From NCBI GenBank assembly GCA_905250075.1, contig CAJNOP010000353.1, positions 145,310 through 209,309 of the forward strand: a DNA stretch of 64,000 nucleotides, given 5' to 3'. Source of the stretch: Rotaria sp. Silwood1 (lineage: Eukaryota; Rotifera; Eurotatoria; Philodinida; Philodinidae). The notes under the pieces were generated by a model, which ran no database searches, had not been told where the DNA came from, and was given only the letters and a program-made list of their open reading frames with translations. Shown here piece after piece: positions 46,901-57,620 of the stretch. Position 1 is the stretch's first letter. Each line of letters opens with the position of its first letter. The translations under genes were made by a program, and so were the position numbers.

Positions 46901-49900
46901 TCATAATCATGTTCCAAAATTCCACTTTTCTTTAAAAAATTTGGAACTTTATTGAAAAATGAAAATTCACCATTGATATCAAACAAACTACCTTCATCTT
47001 GAGGTAATATCTTATCGATAATTTCTATTGCTTGATCTTTGATTTTACTATCTTGTCTAACAGTTAAATCATTAAATGTTACTTCGTATTGATTATGATC
47101 TGTTGACTCTTGAAGAAATACTAGAAATTCTTCTCGAATATGACCATTTTTTGATGTAAGTTTCTCATAAATTAAAGTATAAATTTTCATATGAATATCT
47201 CGATCAAGAATTGTTTCATCATACGATAAAGCTGCAAGTACATTAGCCAATGTAGAATCTTCCACTATCCATTCCCTTAATCGACATTGAATTTTGTCTT
47301 TATAAACAACTGTAAATGTATTATGTATTCCTTTCATAACTATAATTTCTTTACCATTTTGAATTGATGTCTTATAATGATTTAGATTATTATGAGATAT
47401 TAAACGCACATCGCACCATTTTCCACATCCTTTTTCAATTGCATCATATGAAATTATCTTTTGAGAGATTTCGCTTTGGAAATTTACTGAGTCCTTTTTC
47501 GTAAAAAATTTACTATTAATTTCATTTTCTCTTAACTTTGAGTAATCTATTAATTCAGTTATTTGAATTAATCTTTGCGATTTCTTAATAATATTTACAG
47601 CATTTTCTAAACTATTACAATAAGAACTAAGAATATTATTCTTTTGCATTAATTGTTTACTAAGATCCGTATTCATATTCTGACAACGATGTTTTAGAAA
47701 TGATTGAATAACTGTCAATGTTGATATTTCTTCACTAAGAATTTCAAGTGCTTTGTTAAATAATCGAATAGCTGCCTCTTTATAACCTATAGATTGTTTA
47801 TTGGAACCAAAAAAATTTTCTTTACCTTTCAATGTTAACCAACCTTTTCCAGCAAATGCAGCTGCAGTATGTTTTGGATCAAGTTCTATAGCTAGATCAA
47901 AATGTTTCATCGCATCATCATAATTTCTGCGTAGGGAAGACTCATTAATGACTAAGTCATTAGCAATGGCAATGTGACAATAAGGATTTTTAATAATACA
48001 ATCATTTTCGTAATTTTTTCGGATGTTTTTACTAAATTTTTCAAATCGTTCATAAAATATTTCATTATCAATTGGAGATATTTGATTATCTATTTCACGT
48101 AAAAACATAGCCCATTGTTCTTCAATGCTGAGAAGTATATTAGACTCAAGAATAGACGGTGAAATTTTTGTCAATATTTTCTTCGCTTGACTTTTTACTT
48201 TTACATATAAACTACTTTTATCTCTAATTTTTTGTCTTATTTCATTTAACAACAAACAAAACTTGGTAAAAAGTTCATCTTTTAAAGTAATTATTTTAAG
48301 TTCACGCTTTTGAAAATCATCTAAAATGTTTGTCTCAATGCTGTCTCGTAGTTCGGTGATTTTTTGTATGTTGAAATTTTCATAATGAGCTAAACTAGAA
48401 GCATTTATTATTCTTTGACCTGTACCACGTTTACCTTGTCGTGCAGTTCTACCAAATGCTTGTTCTTCAACACGTTTATTCGGTGGCATAAATGTAATAA
48501 TAACATGAAGACCACCATATTTTTTAATGTTATCTGTTTTTATATCATTACCTCGAGCTGCTAAATTCGTAGCTACAATAATTTCTCTCGGATATATTTT
48601 TTCAATATGTTTCTCTTGATTCATATTATTCATCGTATATAATTTTATCGTACCTGAACTGTATTCTCGTTGGAGTTTTTCTACTATTTGTGTACTATAT
48701 TCGATTGTCTCACATATAACAAGTATTCCTCGTTCTTTTCTCGATTCATTAATTGCCGAACGACATATTTCATTAAGCCAATCAACTTCATTAGTTAATA
48801 CGAGATCAGGTAATGAAAGATACTGTTTTTGACGCATACTGGGAATAATACCCAGATTTACATTATATATATCGGCTAAGACTTGCTTAGCTTTTTCGGA
48901 ACCAAGTGTTCCCGTAAGACCAAATAAATTCGAACCATATTTTATGAAAAATCCTTTATTCGATAGAAAATTCGTAGTAAAAGTTTCAGACGTCATTCTT
49001 AGATTATGTTTTAGTTGCAAAAATTGATGGAGACCATCACCCCAATGTGAAAAACTCTGAACAATACCTGTACTAGCGTAGTCTACTGGTTTAATTAAAC
49101 CTTGATGTACGACATAGTGTACATTTTCCTGATAATTTAATGCAATCATAGCATTATCTATCCATTTACACATTTGTGTATCAACAAATTCTTCAAAACT
49201 TTTTGGTATAATAGTTAATCTATTAAGTAAATCTCTAATGTAATTTTCTATATCTTTTTTAATAAATGTTTCAACTTCAATATTTTCTGAAATTAATATT
49301 CCAATATGACTAATATTCGAAATAGATTCTATGTAGATTTTTAAATCAGGAATTTTAATAATATTTCCTTGTTGTTCATCAATATATTCTAGAATGATTT
49401 TCTCTTGTTCAAAACTAATTTTTCCATGAAATAAATAAATTTTGTTATTAATTTCAAGCATTCTATCTTGCAAATAAATAAGTCGATACCATATTGTGTA
49501 GTATATTAGTTGTAATTGATCTATTCCTGGAATGATAGTTGCAAGTCTTGCAATTTTTGAACTATCATCAATAAGCATACTATCTACTTCATCTACTATA
49601 GCAACTTCAAATTTTCTATTTCCCAATGTATTAAGTTGACTATATTCTGTTCTTAGAGTATCAAATTGAAATTGTGCTACTTCACCATAAACTATTTCAC
49701 TCTTATAACAAGATTTAGGACCTGTCCAATAAATTGTTTTATCACTATTATCACTACATTGTAGATTAAACATGTTGTAGAAATTTTCCTTTTCTTTTGC
49801 ATCTCTTTCTGCGAGTACAGGTGAACTAGTAATAACATCAACTTTATTTCCTTTTAATGCATGTATTACTGCTAATACAGCTATAATTGTTGATTTACCT

Positions 49901-52900
49901 TCACCAGTTCCTACTTGTAATAGCATTCCTTTGTCGGTATTTGCTTTTAAAAGAATTATACAACTTAAAATTTGAGCATCAGTCAAATGAAAACCACTGT
50001 CTAAGAGATAAGCTCGTTTTATTATGGCTAAAGTTTCTACAATAAAATCGTCTGTAATTTTACACGAAGAGACATTATTTTTTATTGTTTTTGCCCATTC
50101 TTGAATTTCATCTTTAGTCCATTCAGAGATATAGACTTGTCTTCTCTTTTTCAATTTTTCATCAATTCTATAACCCATAGTTTGATTGACAATTTTAGAA
50201 ATTAAATTAGTACTCTTGATATTATTTATTAAATCTACTAATTTTATCAAGTTTTTATTTTGAGAATTAGTTTTTTCAAATTCTTCTATTAATTCTGTTA
50301 CATTTCTTAATTGACCTATATCGCGAAATTTAGCTTCAACTGCAATTATATTTATCAATCGTTGCCAATTCTGTGCTGATTCTTTGAGAGCTTCTGATAT
50401 CTTTTCTAGATTTTCTACTGTTGGAATTACACTATATTGCGATAGTATTTCTAGGACATAAAGAAAATTTATTTCTTTGATTCGTTTCTCTTCATTATTC
50501 AGAGCGATAAGATTTTTAAAAATCATATTCAATTGTTCAAAAGACCATTGACTATCTAATAAATTACTAAGAATCAAAGTTAATTTTCTATGATCAACAT
50601 TTACGATTTGATTATTCAAAGATTGCAGTTCAAATGATCTTTTCAATGTTGAAATATTTTTATATTGAACATTTATATCGAATATCTTAATTTTATTTTC
50701 TTCGACAAAATCTAAAAACTCTTCAAATTCTCTTAAATCGTCTATTATATGTATTGTATTCAGAAGTTTTTTACTTATATCAAAACTAAATTTTATAATC
50801 ATTTTACGTACTAAATTATCGATATATTTTTTATTTATTTCTTTATTTGATAAACGTTCAAAAATTAGATCTTTGAAAAATTTTTTGAGAATATCCTCGT
50901 ATGGATTTGAACTATTCGATAGGATATTATAAATACTTTCAAAATCAATGTTCTTTAAAATTCTTATAAGTTCATTACATTGATTAAATGAAATCATATT
51001 ATTTAACTGAATTCGATGTAATAATTTAAGTAATATATCACTTTGATCTTGTTGAAATCCAGTATATTCTTCAATTTCAAGCCAAGTTTTATAAAAATCA
51101 AATTGTTCTATTTGATTTAATGTAAATCTTTCTAACAAATCAAAAATTAACAATTCTCTATTCCATTGATTTTGTGGTTTATTATAAATTTTGTTAAAAT
51201 CTATATATTTTATTGTACTAATCGTTTCAAATAAATCTAAATCCATGACTACCTTAACCCTTGTATGAAATTCCAGATTGATCATGATGTTATTGCACCA
51301 TTCTTCAAATATCTTAGACTTATCATTCCTGTCATATGCTACTCTTAGACCTCTAAAGGACCAACTTCTTATTCTGTCATTATCGTTTGAAAGATATTTT
51401 TCTAAAGTCTCGTTCTTTGATATACCCATAACTTCAGATATCAGAGCAATACATGTCAGTAATTCAACTTCAACATTTAGAAATTTATTACTATCTAATA
51501 AATCTACTAAACTATCTAAGATTTTCGATAAATTATTTGTTTGATACTGTTTCATTTTAATAACTTCTTGATAGGTCATGAGAATATTTTTGTTTATATT
51601 TTCAAATAAAATTGCCTTTTCTAATCTATTAACAATCGATAGTTGTGAAGAATATGTCGGATTATGTTTTAAGATCAATACAAATATATGAAACAATTCT
51701 TGTTCTAACTTCATGCAAATATCATAGTCATTATTAGTAATTTGAATGGAAAGCAATTTTGACATCGATAGATCAGATAATTTATAATCTTGATTAAACT
51801 CATGTCGAATATTTTCTAGAAATTCACTAAAATCTTTTAGGTCAATATTATCTATACTAACAATACGTGAAAATAAATTTAAATGATGTTGAAATTTTTC
51901 TGGAATCGGTTGTTTTTTAGCAATCAATTTTAATACATCATTTTGAGTAACAATACAAGATATGATTTTATTTGAAACTATTTTTCCTGCTCTAATTGTT
52001 TCAATTATTAAATCTCTGCATAATGATCTCATTTCTTTCGAGTTCGTACTATTCATTAAAAAAATAATACTATATAATAATGTATCCGTTATTTTGTCTT
52101 TATTAGAACATTCAAGTAAAATTTTCAATACTTTTTCATTTAGTTCTGAGGAATTATTAATAATATTGTTCAATTGATCAAAGTTTTGTTGAAATAATTT
52201 CGGTTTAGAAAATTTTGCTAACGCTTCAAGTAATTCATCATTCGATTTATACTTTAATCTTAACAATTTCATTTTGCATTGTTGACTATTATCTAATTTC
52301 GATATATTTAATAGTACATTAATATCATTTTTCATAGTTTCATCACAAATAGTATTTCCTGCTAGATCTAATAATATATCTGTACTTTTCTGATTAAGTT
52401 TAACTTTGTGAAATGTCACAAGTATTTTCAATCCATTAAGACTTGCACGAATCACATTTTGATTATTTCCTTTTAATATATGGATCAAAACTGATTGAAT
52501 ACGTGAAACTAAGCTAATATCATTAGTTGAAAATCGTGTAAAAAATGTAAAAAGAGAACTTAAAAAATTTTTTTTAAAATAATCTTTGTTTTGAATCAAT
52601 GAAAAAATAACAGATAAATACTGTTCAATAATCAATGAATTTTCTAAAACTAAAATTTTATCTAAAATTTTTGTGAGTATATTTTCTGATAAATATTGAC
52701 CTTTTAGTGCAAGAAGTACAAAAATCGATAATACTTGATCTGAAATCAATGTATTTTCTAATGCTTTCTCTAATTTAGATAAAAGTTTAGTTGGAATATT
52801 TTGATTATTTTTAACTAAATTTTGAAATATATCAATTAACTGACAATTAATTTGTCGAGGATTGAATCTTTCTACTAATTTATTAATTAAATTATCAGGT

Positions 52901-55900
52901 ATCGATTGTTCATTTTTACAAGTATTCAACAAAATTCCGAAAATTTTTTCATCGAATACAAATTGACTACTCATTATTTTATCTAATATTTTAAATCCGT
53001 TAAGTGTTATTTTTTGATTTTGTTCTGTCATTTCGTATAGATAAGACATAGCATCATTCCTGTCTAATGAAAAAGAATTAATAATACTAATAGCCCTTTC
53101 TAATTCTAATATATAAAAAAATTCATCAGATATGTCTTGATTATCATTGGCTATATCTAACAGTTCAAATGATTCTTTTCTTAATTGATCATCGTTCGAT
53201 AAATAAAGATTATCAGTGAGATGACGCAAAAATTTTTCATTAATAAGTTGTCGATTTTTAATTACATTACTCAATACTTTTGTAGCTTCATGAGAAATTT
53301 CAGGTATATCAATCGCATTTTCTAATGCTAAAATTGTATCTTGTGGAATCGAATATTTATTTGCTGAATAGTTATAAAGTATCTTAATTGCTACAACTTG
53401 ATTACAACTTTCAAACGATAAAATATGATTAAATATTACAAACATATGATCATCGAATAGATTATGTTTAGATACATTAAGCAAAACAGATAAGATATTG
53501 TTATTTACTGTATCAGCAAAGGTTTCTTCATCTAACTGTAAATCATCAAATACATAAATTTTTGGTAAACATTCCATATGACTTTTCATAATAGACCCTT
53601 CGTTGGATGATAATTTCACTAGACCTCTAGTATATGCAACAGTTGAATAGACGATAACATCATTTATTTTATTCTCTATGTGTTCTTTCAGTTCAATTAA
53701 AACGTCATTTCCAAGTTCATGAGTTTCTGAAGCTAAATATAGTGCTTTTGCTGATAAAATACATGTCTGCTTATCATTACTATTTAGTGCTTTTGTAAGA
53801 TGCTCAAGAGTTCGATTATTAATCATTAAATTGTTCTTTAAAGTATTTACAAAGATTTCAGCTGCTAAAGATGAAATTGATTGACAATCTACATTATCGC
53901 TTGACATTTTTTCGCATGTAATACCAGCTCCTTCGTTCACTATTATCCAATCAACTAATAATTTAGTTGACAACTTATCTACATTAGGTATGATCTGTCT
54001 CTGAGAAACAATATCTAATGCTATAATTGCAAGACTATTAAGTTTATTATCATCTTTGTCAATATTTTTAATTAGAGTTTGAATAATAAAATCTGGTAAA
54101 TGTCGATTTTTAACGGCAGTCAGTATTATTGATCGTAATGCTTCGAGTTTTAATTCAAAATTATAAGGCAAATTATTTAATACATGAGCAAATATTTGTA
54201 ATTGACTCTCATTCAAAGCTTTACTAGAACTATGTTCAAGATAATTATTAATTATCATACAAATATGTAGTTTTGTCTGTTCACTTAAATAAATGTTCTC
54301 TAATAAACCAATTATTCTGCAGATAATATTTTCATTAAATAATTCTTGACATCTTGTCTCATCTGTACTCTGTTGATAGATATATGATATTGAATCTTCT
54401 ACAATAATATTTTTCTCTATATGTTCTAAACAAGTTGTAAAAAATTTCTTATAATCAATATTATCACGATCTGCTAAAGTACCTAATATTTTTACAATAA
54501 TTTTTTTAAAGTCAATATCATCATCATCAGTTTGATGATGTTGAATTTGTTTCAAACGTTCATCGTTCAATACAGTCTTATTTCTGGACGAACAAATATA
54601 TATAGTTGAAATTGCGTGTAATCTTATTTTCTGTATTTCAGATGTAATCGCTTCTGCAATCCGTTCATGATTTGTAATCGATTCATCGTAGATTTTATGT
54701 GCTAAATTTATAAAAACATCAGGTTCATTTGTAAGAGTTAATTTAGATTTCTTTTCATTACTTTTAGAGTGATCATTTTTTCTGCTTTGATTTGTCATTA
54801 GAATTTCTCTTGCGATTTTCTCCTTTTCCATAGTTTCACCTAAAATTTTTTTTTCCAAACGATCGATAGTATCTACGCAATTCATTAGGAGATCAATAAC
54901 ATTATCCTGTAATATCTGTCTTTTAGAAATTTCATAAAATATGTAAGCAATCATTCGATCTGTCAGTAGTACTTTAATGCAATTATCACAAAACCACTTT
55001 TTTTCTGGTCCTAGAAATTTTGACGGTAAGTATTCATCTTTATCTTGTTTTTTTAATGCTTGGACACTTTTGACTCTTTCATAGAGATATGCAACTTCTC
55101 GATAGGTTGTTCGAAAAGGAGATCCATCAGATCCATCTTCGTCCGATATAATTGGATAATTTTCTCTATTAAAACTAACTTTTGCTTTCTTATTTGAATT
55201 CTTAAAAACATCAATCGATTTTAATCTACCAGCTGATTCTTCTGACTGATTACTTTTGTATTTAATTTTAACTGTATGCTGATTTTTCGTAATTGCTATT
55301 TGTGGTGTTTTTTTATTATAATTTATTAATGCTTGATTTTTCTTATGACTTATTTGTCTATAGTTTCTATGACTTAAAAAATTTCGTATTTGTCTTTGCT
55401 CATACAAAAAGCTTATTGCATCAATATTGAGATTATTTTCGGTTCCTTCTATGACACTACTGATTTTATCGGCTAAATTTTCATCTACAAATTTCGCAGG
55501 ATCGTTAACAAACGAATTTTTAATCTGATAACCGATAGCCCATATCATCTCGGATTTTATATTACATGAATGATTTTTCTGTAAGACTGTTAGAAGTTTT
55601 CCAACTTCAACATCAAGATGCCCTTTCTTAATAGCATATTTCATGGCTTGAGCAAGATTTAGTTTGATATCGTCATCAATATCCTCAGCTATCAAGTCTT
55701 GATAAATTTGGTCCCATTTATCTTCTGGAAGGCCATGTTTACGTGTGATATACTTTATTGAAGTGGACACTCGTAAATGAAATGCATTATCTATTTGATA
55801 ACCTGCATAAAGCTTGCTGATAATCCGTTCTCTATTAAAGCTCTTAGATTGCTTGCAAAACTGTATGGCTTTGTGTTGGATTCTTTCCGTAGACATACTC

Positions 55901-55908
55901 TCATCCAT
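43948..55908 (-). CDS. Giant SecA-like ATPase, about 3,986 aa
   Basis: One open frame of about 12 kb without a stop. The first ATG is at 55908 (MDESMSTERIQ); codons upstream lack ATG. Residues about 1-1950 are helix-rich, with repeated units of roughly 40 residues like HEAT/ARM repeats. Residues about 1975-2510 form a SecA-type motor: Walker A GTGEGKS from 2000, Walker B VDEVDSMLIDD from 2105, the SecA signature HWGDGLHQ near 2288, FGLTGTLGSEK, LPDLV, and motif VI QAFGRTARQGKRG from 2483. A TPR-like stretch follows (about 2640-2730). Hydrophobic Gly/Ala-rich segments lie near 3340-3380 and 3395-3440. The final 200 residues form a separate domain I cannot name. SecA drives bacterial protein export; a eukaryotic protein of this build must do something else. 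No signal peptide is clear. Horizontal origin followed by fusion is plausible but not shown. Codon use looks like that of the neighbours, so any transfer is old. Confidence 0.85.
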   Translation of the reverse strand: MDESMSTERIQHKAIQFCKQSKSFNRERIISKLYAGYQIDNAFHLRVSTSIKYITRKHGLPEDKWDQIYQDLIAEDIDDDIKLNLAQAMKYAIKKGHLDVEVGKLLTVLQKNHSCNIKSEMIWAIGYQIKNSFVNDPAKFVDENLADKISSVIEGTENNLNIDAISFLYEQRQIRNFLSHRNYRQISHKKNQALINYNKKTPQIAITKNQHTVKIKYKSNQSEESAGRLKSIDVFKNSNKKAKVSFNRENYPIISDEDGSDGSPFRTTYREVAYLYERVKSVQALKKQDKDEYLPSKFLGPEKKWFCDNCIKVLLTDRMIAYIFYEISKRQILQDNVIDLLMNCVDTIDRLEKKILGETMEKEKIAREILMTNQSRKNDHSKSNEKKSKLTLTNEPDVFINLAHKIYDESITNHERIAEAITSEIQKIRLHAISTIYICSSRNKTVLNDERLKQIQHHQTDDDDIDFKKIIVKILGTLADRDNIDYKKFFTTCLEHIEKNIIVEDSISYIYQQSTDETRCQELFNENIICRIIGLLENIYLSEQTKLHICMIINNYLEHSSSKALNESQLQIFAHVLNNLPYNFELKLEALRSIILTAVKNRHLPDFIIQTLIKNIDKDDNKLNSLAIIALDIVSQRQIIPNVDKLSTKLLVDWIIVNEGAGITCEKMSSDNVDCQSISSLAAEIFVNTLKNNLMINNRTLEHLTKALNSNDKQTCILSAKALYLASETHELGNDVLIELKEHIENKINDVIVYSTVAYTRGLVKLSSNEGSIMKSHMECLPKIYVFDDLQLDEETFADTVNNNILSVLLNVSKHNLFDDHMFVIFNHILSFESCNQVVAIKILYNYSANKYSIPQDTILALENAIDIPEISHEATKVLSNVIKNRQLINEKFLRHLTDNLYLSNDDQLRKESFELLDIANDNQDISDEFFYILELERAISIINSFSLDRNDAMSYLYEMTEQNQKITLNGFKILDKIMSSQFVFDEKIFGILLNTCKNEQSIPDNLINKLVERFNPRQINCQLIDIFQNLVKNNQNIPTKLLSKLEKALENTLISDQVLSIFVLLALKGQYLSENILTKILDKILVLENSLIIEQYLSVIFSLIQNKDYFKKNFLSSLFTFFTRFSTNDISLVSRIQSVLIHILKGNNQNVIRASLNGLKILVTFHKVKLNQKSTDILLDLAGNTICDETMKNDINVLLNISKLDNSQQCKMKLLRLKYKSNDELLEALAKFSKPKLFQQNFDQLNNIINNSSELNEKVLKILLECSNKDKITDTLLYSIIFLMNSTNSKEMRSLCRDLIIETIRAGKIVSNKIISCIVTQNDVLKLIAKKQPIPEKFQHHLNLFSRIVSIDNIDLKDFSEFLENIRHEFNQDYKLSDLSMSKLLSIQITNNDYDICMKLEQELFHIFVLILKHNPTYSSQLSIVNRLEKAILFENINKNILMTYQEVIKMKQYQTNNLSKILDSLVDLLDSNKFLNVEVELLTCIALISEVMGISKNETLEKYLSNDNDRIRSWSFRGLRVAYDRNDKSKIFEEWCNNIMINLEFHTRVKVVMDLDLFETISTIKYIDFNKIYNKPQNQWNRELLIFDLLERFTLNQIEQFDFYKTWLEIEEYTGFQQDQSDILLKLLHRIQLNNMISFNQCNELIRILKNIDFESIYNILSNSSNPYEDILKKFFKDLIFERLSNKEINKKYIDNLVRKMIIKFSFDISKKLLNTIHIIDDLREFEEFLDFVEENKIKIFDINVQYKNISTLKRSFELQSLNNQIVNVDHRKLTLILSNLLDSQWSFEQLNMIFKNLIALNNEEKRIKEINFLYVLEILSQYSVIPTVENLEKISEALKESAQNWQRLINIIAVEAKFRDIGQLRNVTELIEEFEKTNSQNKNLIKLVDLINNIKSTNLISKIVNQTMGYRIDEKLKKRRQVYISEWTKDEIQEWAKTIKNNVSSCKITDDFIVETLAIIKRAYLLDSGFHLTDAQILSCIILLKANTDKGMLLQVGTGEGKSTIIAVLAVIHALKGNKVDVITSSPVLAERDAKEKENFYNMFNLQCSDNSDKTIYWTGPKSCYKSEIVYGEVAQFQFDTLRTEYSQLNTLGNRKFEVAIVDEVDSMLIDDSSKIARLATIIPGIDQLQLIYYTIWYRLIYLQDRMLEINNKIYLFHGKISFEQEKIILEYIDEQQGNIIKIPDLKIYIESISNISHIGILISENIEVETFIKKDIENYIRDLLNRLTIIPKSFEEFVDTQMCKWIDNAMIALNYQENVHYVVHQGLIKPVDYASTGIVQSFSHWGDGLHQFLQLKHNLRMTSETFTTNFLSNKGFFIKYGSNLFGLTGTLGSEKAKQVLADIYNVNLGIIPSMRQKQYLSLPDLVLTNEVDWLNEICRSAINESRKERGILVICETIEYSTQIVEKLQREYSSGTIKLYTMNNMNQEKHIEKIYPREIIVATNLAARGNDIKTDNIKKYGGLHVIITFMPPNKRVEEQAFGRTARQGKRGTGQRIINASSLAHYENFNIQKITELRDSIETNILDDFQKRELKIITLKDELFTKFCLLLNEIRQKIRDKSSLYVKVKSQAKKILTKISPSILESNILLSIEEQWAMFLREIDNQISPIDNEIFYERFEKFSKNIRKNYENDCIIKNPYCHIAIANDLVINESSLRRNYDDAMKHFDLAIELDPKHTAAAFAGKGWLTLKGKENFFGSNKQSIGYKEAAIRLFNKALEILSEEISTLTVIQSFLKHRCQNMNTDLSKQLMQKNNILSSYCNSLENAVNIIKKSQRLIQITELIDYSKLRENEINSKFFTKKDSVNFQSEISQKIISYDAIEKGCGKWCDVRLISHNNLNHYKTSIQNGKEIIVMKGIHNTFTVVYKDKIQCRLREWIVEDSTLANVLAALSYDETILDRDIHMKIYTLIYEKLTSKNGHIREEFLVFLQESTDHNQYEVTFNDLTVRQDSKIKDQAIEIIDKILPQDEGSLFDINGEFSFFNKVPNFLKKSGILEHDYEHINITMQQVKAEKLREYLNPNIEVKDLTKEEALTQLKEKNFFFNRYLLPQACFVDLYRINLEIISENNNKLENMADLKATVAIKRIEERIDQNERFNLSFISANKTAKILEKVLYRSNITVEFIDLGVESVREKLRTIVSRSLTLELTNTKETLLEVIRSLTTEQIQLYNRVKEQSIIEVVNRITAEKKILEISNTFATIKLIDINKSIVENVLNICSNANFNITFINIKNSCLLIGLKDELINVKIDMLRKNAAKTIIEQIRKHKLEFSLVFSQLTCNQVKQIIELAPIEQENIEVQQFRTLSELFMSQLRPNVELAEFSGRGIEYLIEINEKKFISWTSIAIICALASVQMAVGGLLIASGFGATLGMSLVTEGGADLFIAYRVYSTRQFSWSDFAKQKAVSLIISIASIGLSPLKDAAKGAQNLVVGVGEEVLEQAGTRVITNGRSVYQTLNVARKNLNSLAVKHIAVTIQKNIIRECLSKSMDVSSHFLLNQWKPKVSESIQREVYTKFCGSILKTIVNKMYTLDLFTKKTYFKEKLHKILFEIINPEDNVWSNEFDVLADVLCKRILSSMSITRSFVNIGNIILCNLRQFREIIFIVDRVYNQLLKKLSNIDQETLTMRHILQRYCEVDGNDITNIINILQEQNIINQNEEFNEQNFSEEIIRTHLNQFNVSKEKIVNVFKFLYSNISNIDNLNEIMKLVSDIITEQIFRITESQLILPLNSCATGNLTNIFSETVERYLVVDEKQNSPSQNREENSRTYNTIREQIGQNAKDYTIAYSQCEMIHCTKQRDEINSQKFDEKISDYITGVKMNLPANISDILTLAEKHGLELKLVDDPSYEPTHEDKTKCTSIVLYNKRDRYNQEDVKVGYFELLSNDTSEYNISNTNSDSAYTVIQQILKRKGICKTIEALRHDRAKIIEDNPHQFSIALRAQEWIENHYPQEMNNLLIIGSDKSSRLSNNENLIVVCSLRSNSLDLS

Positions 55909-57234
55909 CCGGTTTTTAAGAAGAGTTAGAAAAAATGGCAATAAAATAACATCAAAATACAATAGGCAAAAAAAAACGCAACACTATTATTTCAACGTAA
56001 TGAAACTTTACTTGCCGCAAGTAAAATTAATAGATCTGAATTATTTCGATAATTTGGCAGTGTAATTCAACTTTTGTAATAAGATAATAGTAAATTGTAA
56101 AGCGCCGTCTGAAATATAAAATTTAACCAAATAAATCTAGATAAAAAAAATCAAAAGCTAATTTATATCAACTGAAAGATTTATAAAAAATAGAGGGCGA
56201 AGGTTGTTAAACAATCAAATCGATTCCTCTTGAAAATGAGTTTTCTCTCTTTCTAACAGTGGTCAGAGTGTGGGTACGTGCATTTAAGTTTTGATGACAT
56301 TTACGTCCATAAAGTTGTTCCTGAAAGATATTTGATAAATCTGTTGAAAAACTGTCCTTAAGGAAAGCTTTGTTGTATAATTGTCGTTAAAAATTCACTA
56401 TTATCATATTCTTTTTTCGACGAATTCTTCACTCTGTAAATCTTCAAGATTATAGACTACATAAAATCAAAACATGTCTAGCTGTTGACATTGACAAAGA
56501 GTCGCAAATCATTAAAAGCTCATTTAGGGTAATTTAAACGTTTATCACCGATTTTTTTGTCTTCATTCTCAATGATCTAGACTAATTTATTACATCTTAG
56601 TTTTAAGACGGGAACATTGAACGTTTACAACGAAAAATTTATTTTATATATAAACTTTCAAACTGATGCAGAAAACGGCAAAACAAAATTTTCAAAATGT
56701 CTTGTGATAAAAATTACAAATAACCCCGAAGTTTAGTGTTTCAAGGAATTTAAGTTAAGTTTTTAAGAATGCGTCTCAAGTCGTAAACAATTCAGTCTTA
56801 AGTTTCTAGAAATACTATTCTGATCCTGCCAAATAAATTGTGCTAAAAACTCACACTGTTTCTTCGATGGATAAACTTGTTTTCAAGTTGCTGAAAAAAT
56901 GCGAAAAACAACGCAATAATGTTGTACTAACCTTGCTTATATAAACGATATAAAGATTTAACCACTACTAGCATATTACTGTAGCTTACTGCGAAAATAA
57001 AAAACATTTGTTATCAGCTTACATAATAATTCTTACGAAAAAAGAAACAAGATATAAGATGGAAATAAAACCGACGCTTCATTGCTGAGATTGCATTTTA
57101 TATGGAGGGCCTTTTTTTCCTTTTTCAAATAATGTAATCGGAGCTACCATCTGTCGTCTATAAACACAAAGCATGCTCTCTTCTAATATTACCCATTGAT
57201 AAATTCATTGACGTCAATAAATTTAGTGAAGTTC
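55909..57234. other. 5' flank of the SecA-like gene
   Basis: No upstream exon was identified. A lone GTGTGGGTACGTG at 56267-56279 is a minimal telomere-like motif. The rest is AT-rich without visible structure. Confidence 0.4.
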
Positions 57235-57315
57235 AGGGTATTCTGGATGTGGAAGTGAGTGAGTGGGTTAAAAACACACATCAGCATCCATACTTGCATT
57301 CACATCCACACCCCG
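57235..57315. repeat. Telomere-like foldback, degenerate
   Basis: AGGGTATTCTGGATGTGGAA, GTGAGTGGGT, a loop, then ACACACATCAGCATCCATAC and CACATCCACACCCC. Confidence 0.55.
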
Positions 57316-57450
57316 AGCACGATTTATCGAAATACAAATACTAGGACCAATCTAAGTTTGCTTTTCTTTCAAATAGACGAATGTCAGTTTCAAAAAAGAA
57401 GGCAGGTGAGTAGTTTTTTAATAACTAATTAGTCACTACAACTACCAAGA

Positions 57451-57495
57451 GTGGGCGTAGATGTGATTGATGAAAGTATGCACACCCACACCCAA
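57451..57495. repeat. Telomere-like foldback, minimal
   Basis: GTGGGCGTAGATGTG, a loop of about 12 nt, and GCACACCCACACCC. Confidence 0.5.
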
Positions 57496-57620
57496 ATACC
57501 TAGATCGACTCTAGTTGTCGAAGAACTGAGGAATGATGATGAATAGAATCAGATAGAAACGAAAGAATCGTGGAAAAAAAACATTCATAAAATCATCAAC
57601 CTAGACCTACTTTCGTCTAA

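Noticed and set aside
43948-55908. Bacterial contamination as the source of the SecA-like gene
   Set aside because: Base composition and codon use match the flanking genes with introns, foldbacks lie on both sides, and the frame is far longer than bacterial SecA (about 800-900 aa). Read-depth checks would still be useful.
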